64,000 bases of DNA from Hydractinia symbiolongicarpus (Eukaryota; Cnidaria; Hydrozoa; Anthoathecata; Hydractiniidae). Shown piece after piece: positions 23,399 to 35,289 of this stretch. Position numbers and translations under genes: made by a program. The notes under the pieces are model-generated. The model saw only the letters and a program-made list of their open reading frames with translations. It was not told where the DNA came from and did no database searches. Position 1 is the stretch's first letter; each line of letters opens with the position of its first letter. The stretch covers positions 23,186,001 to 23,250,000 of the forward strand of contig NC_079876.1 in the NCBI RefSeq assembly GCF_029227915.1, read 5' to 3'.

Positions 23399-23689
23399 TT
23401 AACTACTTTTTGGGTATTTTTTCTGTTTATTCTGTTAGCTATAGTTAGTTAGCTTACCCACCTAAAACTTTGTATTAGTTTCTTTTTTACGTCACGTTTG
23501 TAGCCAAATTTAAATCTTAAACAAACCAAATATAAGAGTTCGGCTGCAAATACAGTTGCCTACAACAGAACTTTCAAATAATATTAAATGCAGGAAGGTA
23601 AATAGCTAACTTTAACAAAATTTTTGATGAGACAAGATTAACGATATTTTATAGCGGCATGCTTTAGGATGATTTTATTTATTTGGGCA

Positions 23690-23950
23690 ATCAATTTCGC
23701 GAATTACACGAAAATTTATTCCACAAAATAAAAAAACCTAAGTGATTGTTTTAGCTGGACAGGGTAACGACGGACTGCTTCATGTGTTTTTATTTAAACA
23801 AAAGTTGCGAACCAAAGTGTTTTAGAAAAGGGTTATAAGACGATGTGTCACACGGTTTACCTGTACTAAGCGCTCAGCACGGTTGCAGAATATTTTTTTT
23901 CAACTTTCACGGGAACTTAATCTGCAAAGTAAAAAAGATTACTAGACTAT
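23690..23950. repeat. Diverged direct duplication, copy 2
   Basis: The partner of 22070-22430, about 1.6 kb downstream in the same orientation. Confidence 0.55.
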
Positions 23951-24176
23951 CTTTGCGGGTTGTAAACCGTGTTTTTTATTTCACCTAAAATAACGAGAAA
24001 GTTATTTTTAGAAATATAATACCTAAAACAATATTCTGTGTGCGAATTACACTATGACATACTGTATACCTGTACTAACACGCTCAACTCGGATGTATGG
24101 TACAGTTTACGGCTCTTATGAGCCCTCAACCTGGTTTTCAACGCTGTATCACACATTTACTTGTGGATTAAACTGG

Positions 24177-24225
24177 CTAGTCTTTATATTAGCAGCCGTA
24201 TTTTGTCTCTCAGTCATATGCCGTT
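24177..24225 (+). mobile_element. Helitron-like unit junction
   Basis: CTAG at 24177-24180 is directly followed by TCTTTATATTAGCAGCCG, another head-to-tail junction. The boundaries of the two flanking units were not resolved. Confidence 0.5.
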
Positions 24226-25192
24226 CGTGCTAGCCGCGCACATTTTCGACCCCAGAGCTCTTAAGGTTGTTTCAATCTCAAAGAGCTCTAGGGACGCGAA
24301 TGAGCCGGCATGAAATCCGTAAGCTAAAAATAAAGGCGAAATGTGTCTTACGAGTTTGCTGTGATGTGCGAATTTTCGAATAACACCTTCCAATTCTATA
24401 AAAATTTTACTATCCGCAAGTCTGAAGTGCTTTTCATTTTCTTTTTTCTAAGTGCAAAAAAACAAGCTCATCCATTGTTATTTGAAATTCAAACGTTTCT
24501 AAAGGACTCGTTATTCCCAGACAGATTTTGGCTGAGAGAATTCCGCGTGCACTGAAAAAAGTAAAAATAATCGATGTAATTCGTTTCTAATGCGTGTGTA
24601 ACTTCGTGTGAGACAACAAACAAAAAAAACGAGTTTAACAATAACAACATCAATAGCTTTCTTACTTTTAAATTAATATAAATACAACATCTTTTTCTCT
24701 TTATGTTCGGCTTACATATGCAACGTGGAAAATATACAAAACTACAGCAAGGTTGTCGAAACATAATAAAAAAAGCCGTAAAATTATGCGGAAAAATGAA
24801 ACAGAAAGAAGTTTAAGCACAATCTTCACAAGAATTGTGCAGAATGATGATGGGATTCGGACAAATCTGGTCTGGATAATTATTTGAATAGCTGAAATTA
24901 ACAAGTGCTTACCGGGAAATAATTCAAATTGAAGCTCTTACTATAAAATCAAAATATGCGACCAAACGATCTAATAAAATACTAAAAATCTAATATGTCA
25001 TATCAAACTAAAAAGGGTTGCTAAAAGAATTAAAAGTATAGATCGTAAAAGTCATAAAGTCATTAGAACAAAGTAAAAACGTGACAACAAGAAATATGAA
25101 CCTTTTTGCGAAAAGTTTCAACGTTTGGTAACACAACAAGTGCGCCATAATTAGATGTTTATGAAATATAGCCTTGTATTTGGCACGTATAG
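24226..25192. other. Region downstream of PAIP1-like gene
   Basis: It should hold the 3' UTR of the minus-strand PAIP1-like gene next to 25193. No polyadenylation signal could be assigned with confidence, and no other gene was seen. Confidence 0.35.
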
Positions 25193-25256
25193 TTACAATT
25201 GTCCGGAACTTCGCAAAAATTCTTCATAAGCTTCACACTCTTCGTCATCTTCATAT
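25193..25256 (-). CDS. PAIP1: PAIP1-like last coding exon
   Basis: 64 bases, reading YEDDEECEAYEEFLRSSGQL and a TAA stop. The acidic end with an AYE.F core resembles the PAIP1 C-terminal PABP-binding region. Acceptor ATTTATAG. Confidence 0.8.
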
Positions 25257-28200
25257 CTATAAATGCGATAAAAAATCATTTTTTACGCACGTACACAAAC
25301 AATTTTAAATATCTCTAAAGTGACAGGTTAACTATAGACATTCCAGGCGGCAGGGAGAGCTAGCTCCTTAATGACTCTTTAATGCCTATGTGCAAACAAA
25401 AGGATAATTAAACCGTTTCATAAAAATTATTTTTCATTCGAGAAAAAAAATTTGGAACAAATTTCCCAATAAGATCTCGTTTTTCAAGAAAACAATTAGT
25501 TTACTCAACCAATCAGGAAGAAAATATAACCATTTGCAAGTTATTTCAGCCAATCAGAGAAATAATATAAGCTCTTTGCACAGTACAATTGAAAAAAAGG
25601 AAATATTGCACTTGTTTTTCTTTAGAAAATAAAAATATGGCATTACATTTCGTGAACAAAAGAATTATAATTTCATAGGATAGTCTGTGAAGTAATGCAT
25701 TAACAAGAAGCGAAAACTTTTGCAGTTTCCTGACGAAAAGAAATAAATTTTCTATAAGAAGCAACCTCGGCGCTATTCTGTTTTTTTTATTTTTAAAAAA
25801 AATAAAAAAATATGTAAGGCATATACAAAAAGTTTCAATATGCCGTTTTTATTGAAATCAGTCCTGAAACACAACATAACCAACATCTTTTATTTTTTTG
25901 GGTTTCTATAAATCAGTTCCAGTAACTTTTAACACTTATAAGACATGATTTAAGGTCAAGGGAGAACTGGTTTTACATTTGGGAAAAAGTTTTACTATGC
26001 TTCAAATATCTACCCTTGTGACAACTTACCCTTCTGTGTAGAACTCCAATTCGTCATCATTACCAACATAATAATCGTTCCAATCTGAAATAGAGAAATA
26101 GAAATATTATCGACAAAAAAAAGTTTGAGACAATCAATATCAATTTTAGGCTAAAATTGATATTATGTTTCCTCCATGTTGTTGCATGTCTTCTCCATGA
26201 ACTGAATTTAACCCCTTTATAGTGTGAGTGCATGTCCCTTCACAGCTCTAATACTACTACTAAAATATCAGGATTTGTTACAACGTAATTTATGTACAGT
26301 CAAGTACAGTCAAAACATGCACGTTTGACAAACAAAAAAAAATTTAAAGAAAATATTTATGTTTCAAAGTTTATCATCACTTCTCGCGTGGGAACACTTT
26401 TAAATACACCAATATAAGAAACAAACAGTATTTTCATACCAACAGGACTTCTTCTTGAATCACTACTCTGTGGCTTCTCATCAGGCATTACAAACTGTAG
26501 CGGTACAGTGCATGCGATCGCTGGAGAAGTTGGTGCGCTTGTTTTGCGATCCCAGTCGCGACTATGTAGTTTGTACACATGCCAAATATTTTTTTTAACG
26601 TCACTATAAAATTTGATTAAAATATTGATTCTTTTTAAGTACTTTCGAGTTAAACCTTACAAGCACGGTTGCTGTCAAGAACATTTTTACATATGCAACA
26701 TGCAACTGTTTTCGAATAGCCGGGTCCGTGGATGAGAAAAAGGTCGAGCCATTTTACTATTTATATATGTTTACTGAGCAATTTACTTAAGGGGTGTTTT
26801 TAAAACGAATGAAAATTTATAGCACCATTTTTAAAAAATAGCTTCTGTAAAAGATTTTACAAATATTATATCCAAGAAGAGAACTCGATGTAAACAGAGC
26901 TTAAAACAACTGCATAAAAAAAAACTTGGTCAGATTTTTACATTTCTAACAGGATGTCTAACAGCAGCAGTACTTCTTAGCAATTTAGACTACAACAGTA
27001 AGCGCTACTTTTAACAAAACAGAAAAATGTTGGTTAAATGAATTGTTTTTTGTTTTTTTACTCAACTGTAAATACCCTTAACCCTATTACACAACTGTTT
27101 AACTCAGCCTAACTTTTTGTTGGTACGTGATTGAGTGCTGAAATTTTGTAACTCCACCTAACTTTTAGTGGAGCTGGTGACAAATGTGGGGATTGTTTTA
27201 TGTAAATATCTATTACTTGTGTGTATAGGTGGTTACAAACGGGTTGCTAAGCACATTCATACTACTGTATACTAGGGATGAACTTCAGATCAAATTTAAA
27301 GGAGATATTGATTTAGCATAAATGTCGTCATTTCTAATCTCAATGACGTTATTATATTGTTTTTCTTACACCAACCATCCTTAAATGCAATATTATACAT
27401 ACGTACCACGTTTAACAACATAAGTGTTTTTATGTATCGTTAAAATAGCAAACCTTCTGGCAAATATGACGTCAATTTTGATCCCAACGACGTCCTCAAA
27501 ACTTATTTTTTATATCAAATTAATTTTTTGATACAAAGTCTACAAGTAACACAGGAAAATGTAAAATGGGGAAAATGGCCTATTTTAGGCTTGTGCGACG
27601 TAATCAAATTAATTTTCTATCTGTTTCTATCAAGACATGCTAAATTTCATTACTTAGCGTATGTATCAAGACACACACAAAAAAATAAAGCTAAGTACAA
27701 AACACATACCCAGACAAGTGCCCAGACTTTGTTTTGTCCAGATAAAAGTCTTTCACATCATTAAACAATGCTTCACTTTCTTTAGGACTATCGGTATCCA
27801 TTTCAGGTCCAACAAGCTGAAACAAAGTGGGTTTTTAGAGACTGTATAAATAAGTTTCTACAAACTTCAAATCCATGTCATCAACAATTAGTTAACCTGC
27901 CAAATTAAAAAAAAATATATATTTCTTCCTAAATTTATCTGAAATAAAATGTATCCTGTTTTCAAAGAAAATCCCACAGTTTTATTTTGACGGAAGTGAA
28001 GTTTACTTGTTTAAAAAGAACGTGCAAAGTAATCATAGTGAGATTTACGTAAATTTAAGCCATGTAAACAAGAGTCATTTAAAAGCCCTCAAGTGAAGTT
28101 AGCCATATCGCTGATGGTTGAAATTTCAATTTGCCTCAGTTTCATTTCAGTATGAGAATACTGCCTTAAGCTTAATGATAATAAAAAACAGGTAAATCTG

Positions 28201-31200
28201 CACATGAATATTTGCAAGGAATGTTAAACATCGAAAGACACACATAAAATTATATCTAAAAGAAAGAGTCGTAACAATAACTTGTACACACATACCTTTA
28301 ATAATTTTGTCAGCGAAACAACAAGCTTTTCATTCCCATTCTTCAAAAACAATTTCACGAGTGATATGATGGCATTCATATACACTGGTATTGGTTTTTC
28401 TTTCAACTATCGTCATATATAAAAAAATAAAAGACCTTTAAAAAACGAATGATAAAATAAAAATCTATTTTAAATTTAACAACACGTGTTTAACACCAGT
28501 TAAACGAAAAGAGATGCCTCCACGTCCTGTATACACACATTTTAACAAGAAACTTTGTCTAGGATAAAGTATTGATAAAGCACTTTTATTAAGTTATCGT
28601 ACCCCATATTATTACACTTGTTGGTTTAGTGTCTTTCTTTCATGTGGGATAAAAAAACGACAATTATCGTTTACCGTTCATAAAATGTTAATATGCATAG
28701 GGCGTCCAACAAAACTATTGTTTCCATTTACCCATAATTTTTTTTCACATAAAACAAACACAGATGCTACTCCAGTAAAAGAAGAAACTGAGAGCAAGAG
28801 TGTCACACACTTGTCAGCATTGTTAAAAAACTGGAAGACCCAACCTGTTGTGATCTACTTAGAAAAAATTATGGACATTAAAGAAAAGAAAAAATTAAAT
28901 TTGTAAACTGTAGAAAAAATTTTCCTTATCCTTAACCCCTGAGTGTTAAAACCACAAGGGTTTTCTTATTGTGTATGAGAGTTTTTGATGCAATTTAAGA
29001 ATTCTAGCGTACTTCAGTTTATGCATGTGTAACCTGACTGTTTATTAAAAAGCTCTGCACTGCACTTTGTTAATGCTTTCTTATACTTAGGTTATATACA
29101 TTAAAAGAAAATAAGAGTTGTGCTTCTTGGTAACAAACTATGGAGTCTCAACAGATAGAGTTACAACAAGCTTCTTGCAACATGTTAAATGTTAATCTTT
29201 CTTCTTCCAGGTTCTCTGTAGAAGGTATTATTCTTCAGCTTTTAAAAGGTGAGACTTATACTGACTGCCCATTGTTTTAAAGTAAATGAAATACATGATT
29301 ATGCACACAATAGAAAAAAAAATCTTCATGATTACATAACTCTAGCTTTAAAGAATACTTGTAAAATATGACACTGAGACAGACACACTCACTTTTACAG
29401 GTCTTTCTCTAACTTTCCATACAGAGTGTACAAGCTAATCTATTTTACCTAATCATAATAGAAAAAACTAAACTACATACTTTCATATTGCAAAACAATT
29501 CCCCAAACAGCATGGCAGTACTTGTAATCCTCCAGATATTTTCATCCGTGTAAATGTCATCGTTATTAACTAGAGCCGACACATCATAAAAATGTCCTTG
29601 ACATCTACACAGAAAAAAACAACAACAATAAAGCTAAGTTAATAAAAAAAAAACATTATTGATGTGATTAAATCTTCTCTCAATTTTAAAATCGAGTATT
29701 TACCTTTGAAAAAAAATCTTTCTGAATGTCACACCATTCTCAAGTTCAAGTGTTTTCGAAATGTTAAAATGTTGACACAGCTTTGCTGCTGTATAACGAA
29801 AATTTGGTTCACTGATTGCCTATAAATGATGCACAACATTGCGTATACATATTATATAAAAACCTTGCCTCCAAAGTGGTCACCCAGCTTCTAAAATGTC
29901 TGTGAGTGTGGTTGTGCCTAATTCTTTGCTTTATAGTCCCAATGTTAGCCATTTTGTATAAGCACAGAACGAAAAATTGACTTGAAAGATTATGCTAGTA
30001 AAGCATCACATTTCGAATTTCTTTTTAGATCACCGCATTTTGCTCATAGAATAATCCTGTCTCAGTAAAAAAAATCATTATCGGCTTTCACAATCAGCCA
30101 TAGTGGCGAAAAATCAAAACATTGCATGAAAACAAGGTTAGTTTAGGATGCCAAAGTTGTTTACTTGCTGTTCTGACCTTAGTTAATCAACAAATATGGG
30201 TTTTATTTTTATAATTTTCAACTGCCATAATGGAAAGATCGTAGTGGATAAAAGTATAGGGAGTGTATTGGTAGTGGTAGAGTGAAAAACATTATGAATA
30301 TTTATTTATATTAAGTGTTATTTATGGCAACTTTAATGTTGGCTAGCTAGCTATAGCCAACAAACATCTTGTTTCTTGCTCCTCCAAAAAGTTTACATTC
30401 TATACTGTAAGATCTAATTAATTTACATAGCTTTTCATCCTAGCTAGATATTATAGGTAGGATGTGCAACCCAATGCGCCTGGTAAAACTGCTTATTGTT
30501 TCGGTTTGTCTGCTCACATTTATATCTATTGTAGGTTTATCATTTCTTGAACATGAAAAAAATAATAAACCTACAATACTAACCACAAATTGTTTGTTGG
30601 TATGCTAATTTCAAGAAAATATATTTTGTCATGGGTCATGCATTTCCATAAATAAAAATACTTAGTAGGTTTGGTGTTGCTCTCTTCTCTACGAAAATAA
30701 ATTTAAGGTTCTTAAAATTGTTCTTATTCTTTGAAATAACTTGACAAGGCAAGATTAAGCCTCTATAAACTATTTTGATAATGACAGTGGCAAACGTGTA
30801 AAGGTTATGTTGTCTGGGTTATCTTCAGAAATATATTTTTTATATATATAATATATAAATACTAGTCGATAAGGCCCGTGGAAAAATCCACTGAGGCAGG
30901 ATAAAAATGAAAAAGAAGCGCCATCCACAAAAAAAATTTAGAACCTTGTTTTCACATTGTGTAAAGCTTAAACTGCTGTTCAAGAAAATTTATACAATCA
31001 TGTGCTTTTGATGAACGCCTAAGGAGATAGGAGGGTTTAAAAAATTTGCTGACCTCAGCAATGGCCTGTCAACCCCCCCCTCCCCAAAAAAAAATTTTTT
31101 TCAGGGGCCCAAGTTTGGGAAAAGTACCTAAATTGGTCCTAGGTGGTCCCTAGTTATCCACGCGGTGAAAAATGACTGATGTCACGGCGTCGTTTCCAAG

Positions 31201-32952
31201 TTATTTGGCCTCAAAGTTTTAAGTGCACTGTAATGGCTTCATTAATTTAATATAGGATATATATTGTATTTTATATATTTATGCAAAATTTAATATAGGA
31301 TTTTGACGTTAAATTAGTGTTATTGAGGTCGCGCCGTAACGTCATAAAATTTAACATTTCAGACATACTTTTCTCGGCGACTTTAAAGAAAAATTTCGGC
31401 AACATCAAAGGAAAATGACGATATCCACCATGACCGTCACAAACACAATACAGATATTATTATATAAGATAACTTTCTTAACTTTCTTAGGCCATCAGGT
31501 TAAGTTATTGTGGTAAATTGATTGATTATTAAACATTATGTTAGCCTATCTGGCCAAATATGTCATTTTATCGAAACTGATTTATTTATCTACAATTCTC
31601 TTAGCTTTTAAAGGAATCAGTTTCCCCTTAAAATGCTGATTTGTTATTATTTGATTAAAATACATAGTTTTCTTTATTAAACATATATTGCCCTCTTACA
31701 GTAGAATGTTTAAAAAGTATAATAAAAATTTTTTAAAGGTAATTCCATCAGATTACACTGTAAAAACTATTTTTACATAATTTGTTAAACTTCGCTTTTA
31801 GGTACTAATAGATAATAATACCAATAGCTATATATACCCGAGGTGGGATAACATAAATATAAAATCCAAACCAATCAACTTAGCTAACTGCACACCAGAA
31901 CAGAATGTAAACCAGCTACTTTAATCAGCTCAATAGCTATAAAATAAAATCCATTTTTTTATATCTTCCACCAAAAGTTTATAACTAGCCCATTTGATAA
32001 GTTCATTTGAAAAAAAAAAAGTTAAACAAACTAGTGCATCAATTTGCTTGAAAAATTAAAATTTGTCTCTAAACTAACCTCGTTTTCGTGTCCCGCTGTG
32101 TATTTTGTGGAATGAAAATGGATATTGAAATAGGCTTATTCTTGGATGGTGAAATAGTGTTGAACAAAATACAAACCTGGTCAATCAAAGTAGTCACAAC
32201 TTTATTCAAAGTCTCTTCTTTTGTAACAAAATTTTTTAAATGTTCCGTCAGATGGTCGACAACATTATCAAAATCTCCAGGATCCTCCATCAATGTATAT
32301 ATAGTATCTTCTAACACACCTAATACAACTTGATCTTCAGCAGCTGACGTGATAGAGTTTCTTTCTTCCATCATGGGAGTAAAAGTTTTTGGAACAAATT
32401 CTTTCACATTAACAACTTTAGAAAGTAGAACAGATGTATTTGGTAATTGCTCGTCATTTAAATTCATTTTTGAAACAGAGGGATATTCTTCAGAAGTAAC
32501 AGATTTATTTTCTTGTTCATCAGGAACTAGCGCTTTTGGCAAATATTCTTCTACATGCTCCTTTTTTAAAATCACAACAGAAGTATTTTGTAACTGTTTA
32601 TATTTTACATTTGTATTTGTTCCATTAATATCTTCAACAGAGCCAGGAACAGAAACCGAAAGAGCTGATTTTGGAACAAACTCTTTTGCATGAACTGCTT
32701 TTAAAAGCAAAGATTTCCTCTGTTCATCACATTTATTTGTTTCTTCTTGTAACTCAGAGGAAAGCACGTTTTCTGGTTTTTCCTCATTTTTACATTGCTG
32801 TGGAGTAGATATTGTGTCGTTTTGTGCTGTGTCTCCACTACTGCTTCTACGAGCAATTATGTCATCTGCTATTTGATCAGATAGTTCATCTATTGAAGTT
32901 GACGAATTGGACTCCTCTAAATCACTGTCTTCATATTTACCATCCACGTTTT
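25193..32952 (-). CDS. PAIP1: PAIP1-like poly(A)-binding-protein-interacting protein (8 exons, 5' incomplete)
   Basis: Host gene for a cytoplasmic translation regulator that binds poly(A)-binding protein and eIF4 factors. Eight exons were joined by GT-AG sites with consistent phases: 32952-32177, 29819-29704, 29604-29481, 28406-28296, 27816-27710, 26561-26440, 26084-26030 and 25256-25193. Together they give about 490 codons. The order is an acidic Ser-rich region, three PAM2-like repeats, an MIF4G domain (from about PGDFDNVVDHLTEHL on), and an acidic Tyr-rich C-terminus, as in PAIP1. Intron-exon phases are 0, 2, 0, 0, 2, 1 and 2. The start codon is missing: the first exon found begins two bases into a codon behind an acceptor, so at least one exon lies further right. 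PAIP2 or CTIF are less likely, given the order of PAM2 and MIF4G and the ILK-type helices. Confidence 0.82.
26030..26084 (-). CDS. PAIP1: PAIP1-like exon, acidic tail part 1
   Basis: 55 bases, reading WNDYYVGNDDELEFYTEG. Acceptor TATTTCAG, donor GTAAGT. A micro-exon seen only through frame-consistent splicing. Confidence 0.75.
26136..26164. repeat. Perfect hairpin, 14-bp arms
   Basis: The arms at 26136-26149 and 26151-26164 are exact reverse complements with a 1-base loop, in a PAIP1-like intron. Confidence 0.85.
26440..26561 (-). CDS. PAIP1: PAIP1-like exon, linker
   Basis: 122 bases. Its first base completes a Gly codon; it then reads RDWDRKTSAPTSPAIACTVP. The W.R motif just after the MIF4G domain fits the position of a similar motif in PAIP1. 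A Ser/Arg-rich linker follows. Acceptor CTACATAG, donor GTATGA. Confidence 0.75.
27710..27816 (-). CDS. PAIP1: PAIP1-like exon, end of MIF4G
   Basis: 107 bases, reading LVGPEMDTDSPKESEALFND and then DFYLDKTKSGHLSG, ending in phase 2. Acceptor TTTGTTTCAG, donor GTATGT. Confidence 0.8.
28296..28406 (-). CDS. PAIP1: PAIP1-like exon, MIF4G
   Basis: 111 bases, phase 0 at both ends, reading VYMNAIISLVKLFLKNGNEK then SLTKLLK. This matches the helix pair that ends in the K.LK motif in PAIP1. Acceptor ATGACGATAG, donor GTATGT. Confidence 0.85.
29481..29604 (-). CDS. PAIP1: PAIP1-like exon, MIF4G
   Basis: 124 bases, completing an Arg codon from the previous exon and reading CQGHFYDVSALVNNDD then STAMLFGELFCNMK. 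The LFGELF block is the usual MIF4G helix 3 motif. Acceptor TTCTGTGTAG, donor GTATGT. Confidence 0.85.
29704..29819 (-). CDS. PAIP1: PAIP1-like exon, MIF4G
   Basis: 116 bases, reading AISEPNFRYTAAKLCQHF and then TFRKIFFQ. This fits the second MIF4G helix pair of PAIP1 (a P.F.Y..A.LC pattern followed by FR..L.QR). Acceptor ATTTATAG, donor GTAAAT. Confidence 0.85.
30490..30600. repeat. Fragment related to 35.41-35.54 kb
   Basis: It shares TTTCGGTTTGTCTG and GTTTATCATTTCTTGAACAT with the hairpin region inside the MULE relic at 35.4 kb. It contains its own smaller palindrome (ATTGTAGGTTTAT and ATAAACCTACAAT). It sits in the 2.4-kb PAIP1-like intron. Confidence 0.6.
30862..30900 (-). mobile_element. 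Helitron-like 3' end, minus strand
   Basis: Read on the minus strand it has the hairpin GTGGATTTTTCCAC with flanking G/C, then CTAG (30862-30865) followed by T. The 5' end of this copy was not identified. Confidence 0.55.
30901..32176. other. PAIP1-like intron sequence
   Basis: AT-rich apart from a short C-run (31073-31085). No further exon or gene was seen. Confidence 0.4.
32177..32952 (-). CDS. PAIP1: PAIP1-like exon with PAM2-like repeats
   Basis: 776-base exon with acceptor TTTTTAAG before 32952 and donor CAG then GTTTGT at 32176. It encodes an acidic low-complexity start (SDLEESNSS). Three PAM2-like motifs follow: VHAKEFVPKS, EHVEEYLPKA and VNVKEFVPKT, spaced about 50-60 residues and each in a similar context (NTSV..L repeated before the second and third). 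The MIF4G domain begins near the end (HLTEHLKNFVTKEETLNKVV). PAM2 is the short motif that docks on the MLLE domain of PABP. Confidence 0.85.
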
Positions 32953-33484
32953 CTTAAAAAAAATAATGTATTTTGAATGGTAAGAAATTCCTACATATAG
33001 AATTTCTTTTTTTGACCATAACTATATTCTTTATATACATAGTGAGAACATAAAGGGAGGAAGAGTATGAGGAGTTCCCTAGGCTCTTGCTAAATACACA
33101 GGGTAATTAAAGCCAGAAGTTAAACCTTTAAGATTGTGTATTTCCGACACATTAATCACTGATTGATCACTGATTATAAAATAATAATAACATTAATAAT
33201 AATAATAAATATTTAAAGTGGCTAGCCCAGAAAATCACAAAAACCTATAGTTAGTGGATTGTTTCCACTGGGGGCCACTAGAACAAAAAAGAAACAAAAA
33301 ATGATAAACCTTATACTGCCTCAGCTCAATCAAACATAGTATAACATTTATAATCTGTGAATATTGAAAAGAAAAACAATAAAAAACAAAAATTAAAAAG
33401 TTAAAAAGTGATCTCCATTAGAATTTTGCCAAATATATTAGAGATAAAAGTCTTACACAAAAGCAGACTTCCATCACAGGTCAC
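32953..33484. other. No gene seen
   Basis: Upstream of the first PAIP1-like exon found. It contains AATAAT-type microsatellite (about 33180-33210). The missing first exon of that gene was not recognised here. Confidence 0.35.
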
Positions 33485-33632
33485 TTGTGATAGTTGTATC
33501 TTCTCTGTAATAGTTATCTAACTAATACACCTGCATGGGACGCTGAGTTTATATCAACAGAAGTATCAATAAAGCATCAATCTAGTTGGACAGGATCAAA
33601 CTAACTGTAATTGTTATATTTCAATTTAACAG
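33485..33632 (+). repeat. Probable 5' LTR of second Copia element
   Basis: It begins TGTGATAGTTG and ends TTTAACA directly before a primer-binding site. It contains AATAAA. No matching 3' LTR was found downstream, so the left boundary is a guess. Confidence 0.35.
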
Positions 33633-33645
33633 TGGTAGCAGCTGG
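33633..33645 (+). other. Primer-binding site (initiator tRNA-Met type)
   Basis: TGGTAGCAG matches the complement of the 3' end of initiator tRNA-Met and precedes the gag frame, as in the Copia relic at 773. Confidence 0.55.
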
Positions 33646-33782
33646 AACAAGATCCCCGACTCTGGATGTTACACGGTTTTTGGATACAAAATGTTGTCAA
33701 ACAAAAATCCTCCCTTGTTGTCTACAAGTTCATTATACAGTGATTGAAAAAAGAAAGTGAATATCTGGTACTCATTCACCAC

Positions 33783-34625
33783 ACTCGAGAAAAAGAAGCA
33801 CGGAGCAGCCGTATTATTGACATTAGATGAGTCGGCTTAAGAAGCCGTACTTGAACTTGAATTAGAAATCATTAATAGCAATGATGGATTGGAAAAGGTT
33901 TTAGAAAAGTTAGATAAACTTTATTTGAAATACACAACATTAGAAAAGTTCGAAGCTCTGGATAAGTTTGACACTTACAAGCGGACATATTCAAGAACAC
34001 ATTCACCAGTTTAAAAAGTTGTATTTCAAACTGCAGAGCCATGGTACCACTATATCCGAAGATCTCCTTGCTTACAAGCTCTTAAAATCAGCAAATCTCT
34101 CAAAGCAAGATGAAAAGTTGGCGAAGGTACCGTTACAGAGCTTACATTGATCAACATGAAAGCCCAACTTAAGAAAATTTTTCCAGATAAAGAAAGCTTA
34201 TCACAAGCTTCCAATTCATTACAAGTCCATGAAATTAATGAAGTCCCTTATGAAAACATTGACAATGACCGATGTTATCCAACATACTTTGCTGGCAGAC
34301 ATAGTAATCAAGATTATTATCGCTATCCTCACAGACGAACACAAACCAACCAACAACCGATGAAAAGATACTCTTCTATGCCAAGTTCCAAAAATCCAAA
34401 ATTCACGCACTGGGCAAATCAGTCGTTGCAGAATTTGTGAATCAATTTATCATTGGGCTGCAGATTGCCCCAATAAAAAACACCAAAATGATAATCAGCG
34501 TTCCATGCGTCCATGAAATCAACCTCTTCCTCACAGATACGTTTACTTCCAGGAGGAAGAAGATGATCCGAGCCTATATCAAGTTGAGGAACATGACACT
34601 TATCATAAGATAATATTATTTCAAA
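33783..34625 (+). pseudogene. Copia gag relic
   Basis: Gag of a Copia element. Blocks include GAAVLLTLDESA and then AVLELELEIINSNDGLEKVL with a short interruption, LDKLYLKYTTLEKFEALDKF, and MKAQLKKIFPDKESLS (34156 on). At the end is a zinc-knuckle remnant, CRICESIYHWAADCPN (about 34433-34480). Stops and frame changes occur at about 33838, 34010 and 34438. The frame runs to LFQSD at about 34620 and is then interrupted by the MULE relic at 34630-36654; the protease resumes on the other side. Confidence 0.7.
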
Positions 34626-35289
34626 GTGATTATGACCACACCCATAATCACCCAAAACCAGCCATAACCACCCAAAATCAGCCATAATCAGCCATAATCA
34701 CCCTAAACCAGCCAAAATTTGAATGCCATGCGCAACCCCGCTGCTAGCTACACGTGGACTGTCCTCAATCGCGTGTGTCTGTTTTCTGTGTCTGTGTTCT
34801 GTTTTCGAAATTTGCAATCTCATTGAATGGTCAAAGTGAATGGAGAATTCGATATGTTATCCAACCTACTAGACGAAGAAAAGGTAAGAATAATCAAGGG
34901 GTTTCAGCTGCATTTTCTTCCATCTTTTTTTAAGTTTGTTTTGTTGTTGTTTGGGTTACCATATTTAATTTCACAAACACTGATGAATGATATGTACCAG
35001 GTTGTTTATAACCACTTCACGGGTAGAGGGGCGCTTTGGCTAGCCCCCTTGTTTAGGCTGGAATTAATCGGCGGTCTATCTATTTATTTCGTTTCTAATA
35101 AGAAATCTTATCACAGCATGATTATATCCATTCTCTTTTCAGTTCACACGTTTACAATTTGGACCATTAGGAATAACTTCGTATTGCATGAGTGAAATAA
35201 ATCCACTGAAACAATAAGTATGTTATTATGCAACATCGATTCCAGGGGGATACTTCTGTACTTTCTTTCCATATCACTGTTGAAAGTTG

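Noticed and set aside
34827-35195. Possible host exon with a GTAAGA donor (LSNLLDEEK)
   Set aside because: The equivalent block is present in MULE copy B, so it belongs to the transposon and is not the missing first exon of the PAIP1-like gene.
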